64,000 nucleotides of DNA, taken from assembly GCA_031415055.1 (NCBI GenBank), contig JANOQZ010000003.1, forward strand, positions 1 to 64,000, in the 5' to 3' direction. Below the pieces are notes generated by a model, which was not told the DNA's origin, ran no database searches, and saw only the letters and a list, made by a program, of their open reading frames with translations. Positions 34,639-42,914 of the stretch are shown one piece after another. The position numbers and the translations under genes are program-made. Source of the stretch: JANMOK01 sp031415055 (GTDB lineage Bacteria; Pseudomonadota; Alphaproteobacteria; Rhodobacterales; Rhodobacteraceae). Within the stretch, counting starts at the first letter, position 1. The number at the start of each line of letters is the position of its first letter.

Positions 34639-34652
34639 CTGAAACGTTTCAG
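34639..34652. promoter_or_regulatory. LacI/FruR-type palindromic operator
   Basis: CTGAAACGTTTCAG is a perfect 14-bp palindrome with the central CG typical of LacI-family operators, and close to the TGAAACGTTTCA recognised by FruR/Cra. It lies about 150 bp upstream of rsfS. No LacI-family gene is in the window. Confidence 0.5.
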
Positions 34653-34804
34653 TTGCGTCTTTGCGAACGCATGTTCCACACAAAAATACATTAACGAAAC
34701 TGTCGCAGAACCTTGCCTATCATCGGGCTGCGAACAATGCTATTCTACCGCCCACAGCCCGCACCGGCGATGGTGCATTTAACGGAGGAACTGACCTGCC
34801 TGAA

Positions 34805-35221
34805 ATGTTGCATGCGGTGGCAAAGACCGCAAAGTCTGCGGGTTCCAAAAAAACCCCCAAGACAAACCTGAGCGACAAGTTGCTCAAACTTATCCTGACA
34901 TCGCTGGATGACGACAAGGCCGAGGACGTGCTGTCAATTGATTTGCGCGGCAAATCGGAACTTGCCGATCACATGGTGATTGCTTCGGGTCGTTCAACCC
35001 GACAAGTGGCGTCGATTGCCGACAACCTGACGGATCGCGTCAAGGATGGGTTGAATGTCAAATCCCGACTGGAAGGCAAAGAGGCCGCCGACTGGGTGTT
35101 GATCGACTGCGGCGATGTCATTGTGCATGTGTTCCGCCCGGAAGTGCGCGAGTTCTATCAGCTTGAAAAAATGTGGCTACCGATGGCCGAACAGGCGCGA
35201 CGCACGGCAAAACCGGTTTGA
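34805..35221 (+). CDS. rsfS: ribosomal silencing factor RsfS
   Basis: A 138-aa protein that binds L14 and blocks 30S-50S joining in starvation. The core runs ILTSLDDDKAEDVLSIDL, the DHMVIASGRSTRQVASIAD motif and DCGDVIVHVFRPEVREFYQLEKMW. The start is uncertain: ATG 34805 is 14 nt from GGAGGAA, whereas a CTG at 34796 is ideally spaced (5 nt) and could be the real initiator. rlmH follows 6 bp after its stop. Confidence 0.93.
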   Translation: MLHAVAKTAKSAGSKKTPKTNLSDKLLKLILTSLDDDKAEDVLSIDLRGKSELADHMVIASGRSTRQVASIADNLTDRVKDGLNVKSRLEGKEAADWVLIDCGDVIVHVFRPEVREFYQLEKMWLPMAEQARRTAKPV

Positions 35222-35227
35222 TCTAGC

Positions 35228-35698
35228 GTGAAAATTGGCATTCTCGCCATTGGCCGGTTGCGTTCTGGCCCGGAAAAGCAATTGTGCGACGATTATTTGT
35301 TGCGGGCCAATCGAACGGGCGGCAATCTTTCGCTTGGGCCGTTTTCGCTGGCCGAGTTTGAGGATAAACGCGGCGGCGGCATGGGCGCGGAATCCGCCTT
35401 GTTACGAACGGCAATCCCGCAATCGGCATGTCGGGTGGTTTTGGATGAACGCGGAAAAAACCTGACTTCCCCCAATTTCGCCCAACAAATCGCCCGCTGG
35501 CGCGATGAAGGGAAACGCGATTTGGTTTTTCTGATTGGCGGGGCTGATGGTCTAGATGCGGAATTGAAATCAGATGCCGACTTTGCCCTTTCTTTTGGTC
35601 ACATGGTTTGGCCGCATTTACTGGTGCGAGTGATGTTGGCAGAGCAATTGTATCGGGCTACATCCATCCTTGCGGGGTCGCCGTATCATCGGATTTGA
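35228..35698 (+). CDS. rlmH: 23S rRNA pseudouridine(1915) N3-methyltransferase
   Basis: A 156-aa SPOUT methyltransferase that acts on 70S ribosomes. FLIGGADGLD is the SAM-loop motif, and the end AEQLYRATSILAGSPYHRI is the typical RlmH terminus. Initiation is at GTG 35228. It follows rsfS closely, an order common across bacteria. Confidence 0.95.
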   Translation: MKIGILAIGRLRSGPEKQLCDDYLLRANRTGGNLSLGPFSLAEFEDKRGGGMGAESALLRTAIPQSACRVVLDERGKNLTSPNFAQQIARWRDEGKRDLVFLIGGADGLDAELKSDADFALSFGHMVWPHLLVRVMLAEQLYRATSILAGSPYHRI

Positions 35699-35769
35699 AC
35701 GCCCGCTCTTGCCCTTGCCAAGTGGCGGTTATTATATCGCCTGCACGACCCCTTTTTCAGGATGCGCCA

Positions 35770-37299
35770 ATGCCCGTTCCCAAGCCCGTTGTGTTATGCA
35801 TTCTTGACGGTTGGGGCATGCGTAAAGAAACCTTTGCCAATGCTGTAGCCTTGGCAGACACGCCCGCGTTCGACCAAGTGATGGCGGAGTGTCCGAATTC
35901 GACATTGATCGCCTGCGGCCCTGACGTGGGCCTGCCGGAAGGTCAGATCGGCAATTCCGAAGTCGGCCATACCAACATCGGGGCGGGCCGCATTGTGTGG
36001 ATGGATTTGCCGAAAATCGACAAGGCAATTGCGGACGGCACATTCGAACAAAACCCTGCCCTGCAATCGTTCATCACCACGATGATGGCCAAACACGGCA
36101 CGGCGCATATTGCCGGATTGCTGTCCCCTGGCGGGGTGCATTCGCACCAGAAGCATTTGTCGCGGGCGGCGCAGATCATTGCTGCCGCCGGTGTGCCGGT
36201 GAAAATTCACGCATTTCTGGATGGGCGCGATGTGCCGCCGAAAAGTGCGGATGGGTTCCTAGCGAGTTTCGAGGCCGAATTGCCGGCAACTGCCAAGATT
36301 GCGACGGTAACGGGACGGTTTTTTGCGCTGGACCGCGACAACCGGTGGGAGCGGGTGCAGGAAGCTTACGACGTAATTGTTGCGGCCAAAGGTGGGCATG
36401 AACAATCGGCGCGTGCGGCGGTCGCGGCCAGCTATGCGCGTGGCGAAAGCGATGAGTTTGTCGCGCCAACTGTCATCGGCGATTACAAAGGCGTGGCGCA
36501 GGGTGACGGGTTGTTGTTCATCAATTTTCGGGCGGATCGGGCACGGGAAATTTTATCGGCATTGCTGGACCCAAATTTTGATGGTTTTCCGGTTCCCGGA
36601 CGGCCGCAATTTGCGGCGGCTTGTGGGATGGTAGAATATTCAACCCACCTGAATGAACTGCTGGATGTGATGTTCCCGGCCCGGGAAATTGCCAACACCC
36701 TGGGGCAATGGGTGGCGGCGCATGGCAAAACGCAGTTGCGACTGGCGGAAACCGAGAAATATCCGCATGTGACGTTTTTCATGAACGGCGGGATCGAGCC
36801 GCCTTATCCGGGTGAGGATCGACAGCTTTCGCCCAGTCCAAAAGTCAGGACCTATGACCTGCAACCTGAAATGTCCGCAGCCGAGGTGACGGCGAATTTG
36901 GTCGCCGGTATCCGCTCGCAGAAATACGACCTGATCATCGTCAACTATGCCAACCCCGACATGGTGGGGCATACCGGCAATTTGGCGGCGGCGATTAAAG
37001 CATGCGAGGCGGTGGACAACGGCGTCGGTCAGGCTTTGGCGGCCTTGAAAGACGTTGGCGGCGCGATGATTTTGACAGCGGATCATGGCAATTGCGAAGT
37101 GATGATCGACCCGATCACCGGCGAGCCGCACACAGCGCATACGCTGAACCCGGTTCCGGTTATTTTGATTGGCGGGCCAAAAGGCGCGAGTTTGCGTGAC
37201 GGTGGTCGCTTGGCCGATCTGGCGCCAAGCCTGTTGCAACTGATGGGTCTGCCACAACCGGTTGAAATGACTGGGCAAAGTTTGGTTGTTGCCGGTTGA
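35770..37299 (+). CDS. gpmI: cofactor-independent phosphoglycerate mutase
   Basis: Interconverts 3- and 2-phosphoglycerate with two manganese ions, 509 aa. The catalytic serine lies in IGNSEVGHTNIGAGR, and metal ligands in LCILDGWG, HGKTQ and ILTADHGNCE. ATG 35770 with AGGAT 7 nt upstream is chosen; the open frame extends back to 35608 inside rlmH. The envC-type gene begins 4 bp before its stop. Confidence 0.97.
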   Translation: MPVPKPVVLCILDGWGMRKETFANAVALADTPAFDQVMAECPNSTLIACGPDVGLPEGQIGNSEVGHTNIGAGRIVWMDLPKIDKAIADGTFEQNPALQSFITTMMAKHGTAHIAGLLSPGGVHSHQKHLSRAAQIIAAAGVPVKIHAFLDGRDVPPKSADGFLASFEAELPATAKIATVTGRFFALDRDNRWERVQEAYDVIVAAKGGHEQSARAAVAASYARGESDEFVAPTVIGDYKGVAQGDGLLFINFRADRAREILSALLDPNFDGFPVPGRPQFAAACGMVEYSTHLNELLDVMFPAREIANTLGQWVAAHGKTQLRLAETEKYPHVTFFMNGGIEPPYPGEDRQLSPSPKVRTYDLQPEMSAAEVTANLVAGIRSQKYDLIIVNYANPDMVGHTGNLAAAIKACEAVDNGVGQALAALKDVGGAMILTADHGNCEVMIDPITGEPHTAHTLNPVPVILIGGPKGASLRDGGRLADLAPSLLQLMGLPQPVEMTGQSLVVAG

Positions 37300-38414
37300 A
37301 AGTTTTTGTCGCCATTCTTGCCGTATTGGCCGCGACCTACAGCGTGCGAGCGGAGACCGATTTATCCGCGCCGCTGAGTGCCGCAATTGCGGACATTGAA
37401 ACTGCGAGCGAGCAGTTTGCGGCGGCATCGGGTTCCGACGATTTGGTTTTGACCTTGGGCGGCGTGATCACGGCTTATGAAAACGGACTGCGGCTGTTGC
37501 GCGATGACCTTCGGGTCTTGTCATTGCGACAACAGGAATTGGCCGCTGAATATGACCGTGACAGCGGCGATTTCAGCCGAATACTTGGCACGCTTTATGC
37601 GATGGAGTCTCAGCCTGCGCCGCTGTTGTTCTTGCATCCCAATGGTCCACTGGCGGCGGCGCAAACCGCACAGTTGTTGGGCGTGGCGGCACCGGCGTTG
37701 CAGGGCAAGGCGAGGGTTTTGAAAGATCAGATCGTTGCGATTGACAAATTGCGTTCGTTGCGGGGGATTGCGACCGATAATTTGCGGCAAGGATTGGCCG
37801 GTTTGGTCAATGCACGCGCCGCCCTGGACGACGCAATCGCCAAGGGCGATGCGGTGCCCGCTTTGTTTGTCGAAGACCGCATGCAGGTGCAGATATTATC
37901 GGCAACGGCGGAAAGTTTGACGGCTTTCGCCAGCGAGCTTGCCAAATTGCCGCTGCCCAATTTTGCGACCGAGCCAATTTTGCTAGCAGAAACGAAGTTT
38001 CCGTTACCGGTGGCGGGCTTGATCAAGACCGCGTTCAACCAGCCCGATGCATCGGGCTTGCGCCGTCCGGGGATTGTTGCCGAAGCGGCCCCGATGTCTT
38101 TGGTGACAACGCCGTTTGATGCGACGATACGTTTTGCCGGGCCGTTTCTGGACTTTGGCAATGTCGTCATTCTGGAGCCGCAGGCGGGAACTTTGCTGAT
38201 CCTCGCCGGGATCGAACGGCTGTTCCGCGCTGAAGGTGACGTGCTAAGCAAAGGCGACCCGATTGGCCAACTTGGCGGCAGTGATACGACAGATGAAGAA
38301 TTTTTGATCGCAGCGTCAGCGGAAACTGGGGTGCAGGTCGCCCAAACACTCTATATAGAACTTCGCAAAGACGGGGAGTCGGTCGATCCGACGCCTTGGT
38401 TCCAACAGGATTAG
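37296..38414 (+). CDS. EnvC-like murein hydrolase activator
   Basis: A 372-aa exported protein with a signal peptide ending near YSVRA-E. A long helical region (residues 25-230) is followed by a degenerate LytM/M23 domain, in which FAGPFLDFGNVVILEP replaces the zinc-binding histidines; EnvC proteins are non-catalytic activators of amidases. The start is the TTG at 37296, overlapping the gpmI stop. It is followed by ctpA, 13 bp on, the common envC-ctpA pairing. Confidence 0.85.
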   Translation: MKVFVAILAVLAATYSVRAETDLSAPLSAAIADIETASEQFAAASGSDDLVLTLGGVITAYENGLRLLRDDLRVLSLRQQELAAEYDRDSGDFSRILGTLYAMESQPAPLLFLHPNGPLAAAQTAQLLGVAAPALQGKARVLKDQIVAIDKLRSLRGIATDNLRQGLAGLVNARAALDDAIAKGDAVPALFVEDRMQVQILSATAESLTAFASELAKLPLPNFATEPILLAETKFPLPVAGLIKTAFNQPDASGLRRPGIVAEAAPMSLVTTPFDATIRFAGPFLDFGNVVILEPQAGTLLILAGIERLFRAEGDVLSKGDPIGQLGGSDTTDEEFLIAASAETGVQVAQTLYIELRKDGESVDPTPWFQQD

Positions 38415-38427
38415 GCGGGATCGGCAG

Positions 38428-39780
38428 ATGAAAAACTATTACGTTGCAGGGTTTATTGGTGCCTTGGTTGGTCTGGGCGTCACATTGCAATTCGCCCAGC
38501 CCATCGTGGCGCAAGAGGCGGAAGAAGCGGCGACGACATACGAGCAGCTCGATTTGTTTGGCGATATTTTTGAGCGCATCCGCTCGGGTTATGTGGAAAA
38601 GGTCGACGAAAAGAAACTGATCGAAGCGGCGATTAACGGCATGCTTAGTTCGCTCGACCCGCATTCATCCTATATGCCGCCCGAGGCCTTTGCCGATATG
38701 CGATCAGAAACTCGTGGCGAGTTTGGCGGCTTGGGCATTGAGGTTACGCAAGAAGATGGTTTTGTCAAAGTCGTCTCGCCGATCGACGACACGCCCGCCT
38801 CGCGCGCTGGCATTCTTTCGGGCGATTTCATAACACATGTGAATGGCGAGCAGGTTTTGGGCCTTACGCTGGATCAGGCAGTAGAGATGATGAAAGGGCC
38901 GGTTGGTTCGGAAGTTGTCATCACCATCGTGCGCGAGGGCACCGACCAGCCGTTCGACGTGACATTGACCCGCGATACGATTGAGGTCAGCCCTGTAAGG
39001 TCCCGGCTGGAAGGGCAATCTGTGGTTGTGCGGATTTCGTCATTCACCGAGCAGACATTCAAAAACCTTGAAGCTGACATCAAGGAAAAAGTTGCAGAAG
39101 CCGGCGGTATCGAAAAAGTCGAAGGCTTTGTCTTGGACCTGCGCAACAATCCCGGCGGACTGTTGACGCAAGCGGTGGATGTTTCAGATGCTTTCTTGAA
39201 CGAAGGCGAGATTGTTTCAACCCGCGGGCGCAATTCTGAAGACAGCGAGCGTTACAACGCTACCGACGGCGACCTTGCCTCGGGCAAACCTTTGGTGGTT
39301 CTGGTCAATTCCGGCTCGGCTTCGGCATCGGAAATTGTCGCGGGCGCTTTGCAAGATCATCGCCGCGCCGTCGTTGTTGGCACCGGCAGTTTTGGCAAAG
39401 GGTCGGTGCAAACGATCATGCCGATGCAGGGCGACGGTGCATTGCGACTGACGACGGCACGCTATTATACGCCATCGGGTCGCTCGATCCAAACCTTGGG
39501 CGTGGCACCTGATATCATCGTCGAATATCGCCCGCCGGTTGCGGAAGTTGATCCAGTTGATGGTTCGGTGCCCAGTTCACAATCGGACTTTTTCGTGGAT
39601 TCCGAAAGCGATTTACGCGGCTCGCTCAACAACGATTCCTTGACCGAGGACGAGTTGAAACTTTTGGAAGAGGAACGCGCGGCGCAAGAAGCGACGGCAA
39701 AATTGCATTCGGAAGACAACCAGTTGGCCTATGCGTTGGATTTTATTCACGGAATGGCTGTCTTGAGTGCTGCGCCGTAA
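38428..39780 (+). CDS. ctpA: S41 carboxyl-terminal processing protease
   Basis: A 450-aa periplasmic protease with an N-terminal signal-anchor (residues 5-28), a PDZ domain (about 85-165) and a catalytic Ser in VNSGSASASEIVAGAL with Lys in GTGSFGKGSVQT. The last ~90 residues are acidic and low in structure. It probably acts on cell-wall hydrolases or their regulators with the EnvC neighbour. Confidence 0.94.
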   Translation: MKNYYVAGFIGALVGLGVTLQFAQPIVAQEAEEAATTYEQLDLFGDIFERIRSGYVEKVDEKKLIEAAINGMLSSLDPHSSYMPPEAFADMRSETRGEFGGLGIEVTQEDGFVKVVSPIDDTPASRAGILSGDFITHVNGEQVLGLTLDQAVEMMKGPVGSEVVITIVREGTDQPFDVTLTRDTIEVSPVRSRLEGQSVVVRISSFTEQTFKNLEADIKEKVAEAGGIEKVEGFVLDLRNNPGGLLTQAVDVSDAFLNEGEIVSTRGRNSEDSERYNATDGDLASGKPLVVLVNSGSASASEIVAGALQDHRRAVVVGTGSFGKGSVQTIMPMQGDGALRLTTARYYTPSGRSIQTLGVAPDIIVEYRPPVAEVDPVDGSVPSSQSDFFVDSESDLRGSLNNDSLTEDELKLLEEERAAQEATAKLHSEDNQLAYALDFIHGMAVLSAAP

Positions 39781-40312
39781 GTTGCAGTCGCTGGTAAAGC
39801 AGGTCGTTCTGTTGGAAAAGTCCGAGATTGAAAAACTGCCCTATCGGCCTTGCGTCGGCGTCATGCTGGTGAATGCCGAGGGGCATGTCTTTGTCGGTCA
39901 ACGGCTGGATAGTCCCGGTCCCGCTTGGCAGATGCCGCAAGGTGGCATCGAACTTGGCGAATTGCCGCTAGCAGCGGCGGTTCGAGAACTTGGCGAAGAA
40001 ACCGGGATCGACGCCGCCAATGTTTCTATCTTGGCTGAATCCGCGTTTTGGCATCGCTATGACCTGCCCGAAGTTTTGGTTGCAAAAATGTGGAAAGGCC
40101 GATTTCGCGGGCAAGAACAGAAATGGTATTTGATGCGGTTAAACGGCGATGACACGCTGATCGACATTGCCACCGAGACCCCCGAATTTCGCCGATGGAC
40201 TTGGATGAATCCCAATGATCTTGTGGGCAATATCGTTCCGTTCAAACGCGAAGTTTACGCCAAAGTCTTGGCCGAATTTCTGCCAATTTTTGGCCGATCA
40301 CAGGTCGGGTAG
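39767..40312 (+). CDS. rppH: RNA pyrophosphohydrolase (Nudix)
   Basis: Removes pyrophosphate from mRNA 5' ends and starts decay. The Nudix box is complete: GGIELGELPLAAAVRELGEETGI. The family N-terminus LPYRPCVGVML is present. GTG 39767 overlaps ctpA by 14 bp; the TTG at 39812 (AGG upstream) is an equally plausible start that fits the family N-terminus better. It overlaps the convergent DUF1285 gene by 15 bp. Confidence 0.92.
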   Translation: MLRRKLQSLVKQVVLLEKSEIEKLPYRPCVGVMLVNAEGHVFVGQRLDSPGPAWQMPQGGIELGELPLAAAVRELGEETGIDAANVSILAESAFWHRYDLPEVLVAKMWKGRFRGQEQKWYLMRLNGDDTLIDIATETPEFRRWTWMNPNDLVGNIVPFKREVYAKVLAEFLPIFGRSQVG

Positions 40313-40897
40313 CTCGCTCGCCGGAACGAACGGGAAAAATTGCCCGGACGAGTGCAAGCCAAACCATTCTTGGTCGTCAACCAGCGCTTTGGTGCAATGT
40401 TCAATCATTCGATAAAAGCTTTTCCGGTCGATCAAAGCTTCCAGATTTCGCCGGATGAGAATGTAGGGCGACGGCTCGCCGGTTTTCGGATCACGCTCAA
40501 AGCGCAGCGGATTGGTTGGGCCCGCCGTGGCGATGTCGTCAACGTTGGTGACGAACGTCAAACGCTGATCCGGACCGGGATTTTCCACCTCAAAATCAAC
40601 GGCTACAAACGGCACATCATCCACCCGGATGCCGACTTTTTCAACCGGCGTCACCAGCACGTAACCGGTTTCATCAAGCCTTAGGATCGAGGAAAACAAC
40701 CGGACCAAAGGTTTTCGGCCAATCGGAGTGCCAAGATAGAACCAAGTGCCGTCGCGGCGAATTTGCATGTCAATATCGCCGCAAAAAGGCGGATTCCAAA
40801 GGTGGACGGGTGCGGGGCCTTTCAAACCCGCCGTTTTGGCCGCCAAAAGCAAGCTTTCGGTGCCGCCGGTCACGATTTTCTGAATATGATCGCCCAT
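40298..40897 (-). CDS. DUF1285 family protein
   Basis: A 199-aa cytosolic protein. The conserved pieces are PPFCGDIDMQIRRDGTWFYLGTPIGRKPLVRLFSSIL and the VDFEVEN segment, typical of DUF1285, whose role is unknown. I start at ATG 40897; the longer frame to 41218 only crosses moxR. It is divergent from moxR. Confidence 0.85.
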   Translation of the reverse strand: MGDHIQKIVTGGTESLLLAAKTAGLKGPAPVHLWNPPFCGDIDMQIRRDGTWFYLGTPIGRKPLVRLFSSILRLDETGYVLVTPVEKVGIRVDDVPFVAVDFEVENPGPDQRLTFVTNVDDIATAGPTNPLRFERDPKTGEPSPYILIRRNLEALIDRKSFYRMIEHCTKALVDDQEWFGLHSSGQFFPFVPASELPDL

Positions 40898-40985
40898 TGA
40901 TCTATGCCATCGCGCTTGAACGTGGTCTATTCTGCACCAAATCCGCGCCCGACGCGAGTGGCACCTAGTTTGTGAAGGCTTAAAT

Positions 40986-41996
40986 ATGGACACCGATCCG
41001 AATGAATTGGTCATGGCGATAGAAGAGGTTGGGCAGAAACTGATCGCCGCCAAAGCGATGATCGCCAAGCGCATCATTGGCCAAGATAAAGTTGTGGATT
41101 TGACCCTGATTACCCTGCTGTGCGGAGGGCATGGCTTGTTGGTTGGGGTTCCCGGGTTGGCCAAGACGCGCTTGGTCGAGTCCTTGGGAATCGTCATGGG
41201 GTTGCAGTCAAAACGCATTCAATTCACCCCGGATTTGATGCCATCTGACATTCTGGGGGCCGAAGTTCTGGAAACGGCCAGCGATGGTGGGCGGGCTTTT
41301 CGCTTCATCGCCGGTCCGGTGTTTTGCCAGTTGCTGCTGGCCGACGAGATAAACCGCGCCAGCCCGCGCACCCAATCCGCCCTGTTGCAGGCCATGCAGG
41401 AAAGGCAAGTCACGATTGCCGGCCAGCAACTTGATTTGGACGAGCCGTTTCACGTTTTTGCCACGCAAAACCCAATCGAGCACGAGGGCACATATCCCCT
41501 GCCCGAAGCGCAGCTTGATCGGTTTTTGATGCAGATCGATGTCGGCTATCCCGACCGTATCGCCGAACGCGCCATTGTTTTGGCGACAACCGGGCCGGAA
41601 GATGCCGCAGTTGACGCGGTGTTTGACACGAAAACGTTGCTGGAAGCGCAAGCGATGCTGCGACGGCTTCCAGTCGGCGACGCGGTTTTGGAAATGATAT
41701 TGGATTTGGTGCGTACGGCGCGACCGGGCGCGGATGATATGCCCAGCGCGATAGCGCAAGCGATTAGTTGGGGACCGGGGCCGCGCGCTGCGCAGGCGAT
41801 GTTAATGGCAACGCGGGCACGCGCGGTTCTGCAAGGTCGGCTGGTGCCCTCGATTGACGACGTATGCGCCTTGGCCATTCCAGTTTTGAAGCACCGCATG
41901 TCGCTTGGATTTGCCGCGCGGGCGCAGGGGCAGACGGTTGAAAGTGTCATTCAAGCTCTGGTTCGTCAGGTGACGGGAATCGAGGCGGCCGCGTGA
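40986..41996 (+). CDS. MoxR-family AAA+ ATPase
   Basis: A 336-aa AAA+ chaperone: Walker A GVPGLAKT at residues 54-61, Walker B LLADEINRASPRTQSALLQAMQER, and the DPFHVFATQNPIEHEGTYPLPEAQLDRF sensor region. It is first in a four-gene operon with a DUF58 protein and two large membrane proteins that resemble Bat systems. These act on vWA-domain partners in the envelope. Confidence 0.94.
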   Translation: MDTDPNELVMAIEEVGQKLIAAKAMIAKRIIGQDKVVDLTLITLLCGGHGLLVGVPGLAKTRLVESLGIVMGLQSKRIQFTPDLMPSDILGAEVLETASDGGRAFRFIAGPVFCQLLLADEINRASPRTQSALLQAMQERQVTIAGQQLDLDEPFHVFATQNPIEHEGTYPLPEAQLDRFLMQIDVGYPDRIAERAIVLATTGPEDAAVDAVFDTKTLLEAQAMLRRLPVGDAVLEMILDLVRTARPGADDMPSAIAQAISWGPGPRAAQAMLMATRARAVLQGRLVPSIDDVCALAIPVLKHRMSLGFAARAQGQTVESVIQALVRQVTGIEAAA

Positions 41997-42913
41997 TAGA
42001 TATTCGGCCCAACAGCGCAGATATGACCGTTGGAAGCCGCGCGATTTGGTTACGGCGCGATGCGGAAAAGATTGTCGGTGCACTGCCACCGCTTTTGGCG
42101 GATGCACAGCAACTTGCCTATGTTGTGGCGGCGGGTTTGCACGGGCGCAGGCAACCCGGTCGTGGCGACGATTTTTGGCAGTTCCGTCAGGCAATTCCCG
42201 GCGATCCGGCGACTTTGGTGGATTGGCGACGCTCGAGCAGGTCGGATTTGCTGTTCGTTCGAGAACGCGAGCGCGAGGCGGCGCAAACCGTGCAAATTTG
42301 GGCCGATGCCTCGCGGGCGATGGACTATCGCGGTCCCTCGGCGCAGCACAGCAAGGGTGAACGCGCCAAGCTTTTGGCGCTGGCATTGGCGATATTGTTG
42401 AAGAATGCCGGGGAGCGTGTCGCCTTGATGGGAACGCGCGCCAATCAACCCAAGAGCAGCGAAAATCATCTGGAACTAATGGCGCTGGAAATGAGCCAAA
42501 CTGACCGGCAGGCAGCAGATTTCGGCGTGCCGCCAAGCGACCTGATGGTGAAAAACAGCAAGGCGGTGCTGCTATCGGATTTTCTGGGTCCGACGGAAAA
42601 TCTGTTGCCGATTTTGAACCAAGCCGCCGACCAAGGCATCAGCGGTTGTTTGGTGCAGATCCTTGATGAGGTCGAGGAAACCTTTCCGTTTGACGGTCGG
42701 GTTCGGTTTGAAAGCATGGCGGGTACGTTGAATTTTGAAACGCAGAAGGCGGCGGCTTTGCGCAAAGAATATATCGATAGGCTGGCTGAACGGCGATTGT
42801 TTCTGGAAACGATAACCCGCCGCGCCGGTTGGCGGTGCTTGTTCCATCGCAGCAATGAAAGCCCGCGCAAGGCGCTGCTTTGGCTGTATATGGCGATTGG
42901 GGAAGTGGCTTGA
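41993..42913 (+). CDS. DUF58 domain protein
   Basis: A 306-aa cytosolic protein. The DUF58 motif RRQPGRGDDFWQFRQAIPGDPATLVDWRRSSRSDLLFVRERE covers residues about 50-92; the C-terminal half has a vWA-like fold (VKNSKAVLLSDFLGP). It overlaps moxR by 4 bp. MoxR and DUF58 proteins work as a pair in this operon type. Confidence 0.92.
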   Translation: MIDIRPNSADMTVGSRAIWLRRDAEKIVGALPPLLADAQQLAYVVAAGLHGRRQPGRGDDFWQFRQAIPGDPATLVDWRRSSRSDLLFVREREREAAQTVQIWADASRAMDYRGPSAQHSKGERAKLLALALAILLKNAGERVALMGTRANQPKSSENHLELMALEMSQTDRQAADFGVPPSDLMVKNSKAVLLSDFLGPTENLLPILNQAADQGISGCLVQILDEVEETFPFDGRVRFESMAGTLNFETQKAAALRKEYIDRLAERRLFLETITRRAGWRCLFHRSNESPRKALLWLYMAIGEVA

Positions 42914-42914
42914 G

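Larger units (their letters stand above)
34474..34804. other. gene-free region before rsfS
   Basis: This stretch holds copy B of the repeated bipartite element (34485-34548), including an A run at 34531-34541. It also has a 14-bp perfect palindrome at 34639-34652. No gene is convincing; the ATG frame from 34661 to rsfS has no conserved N-terminus. Confidence 0.6.

Noticed and set aside
40898..41218. A 107-codon N-terminal extension of the DUF1285 gene
   Set aside because: It is antisense to moxR and the DUF1285 fold begins after it.
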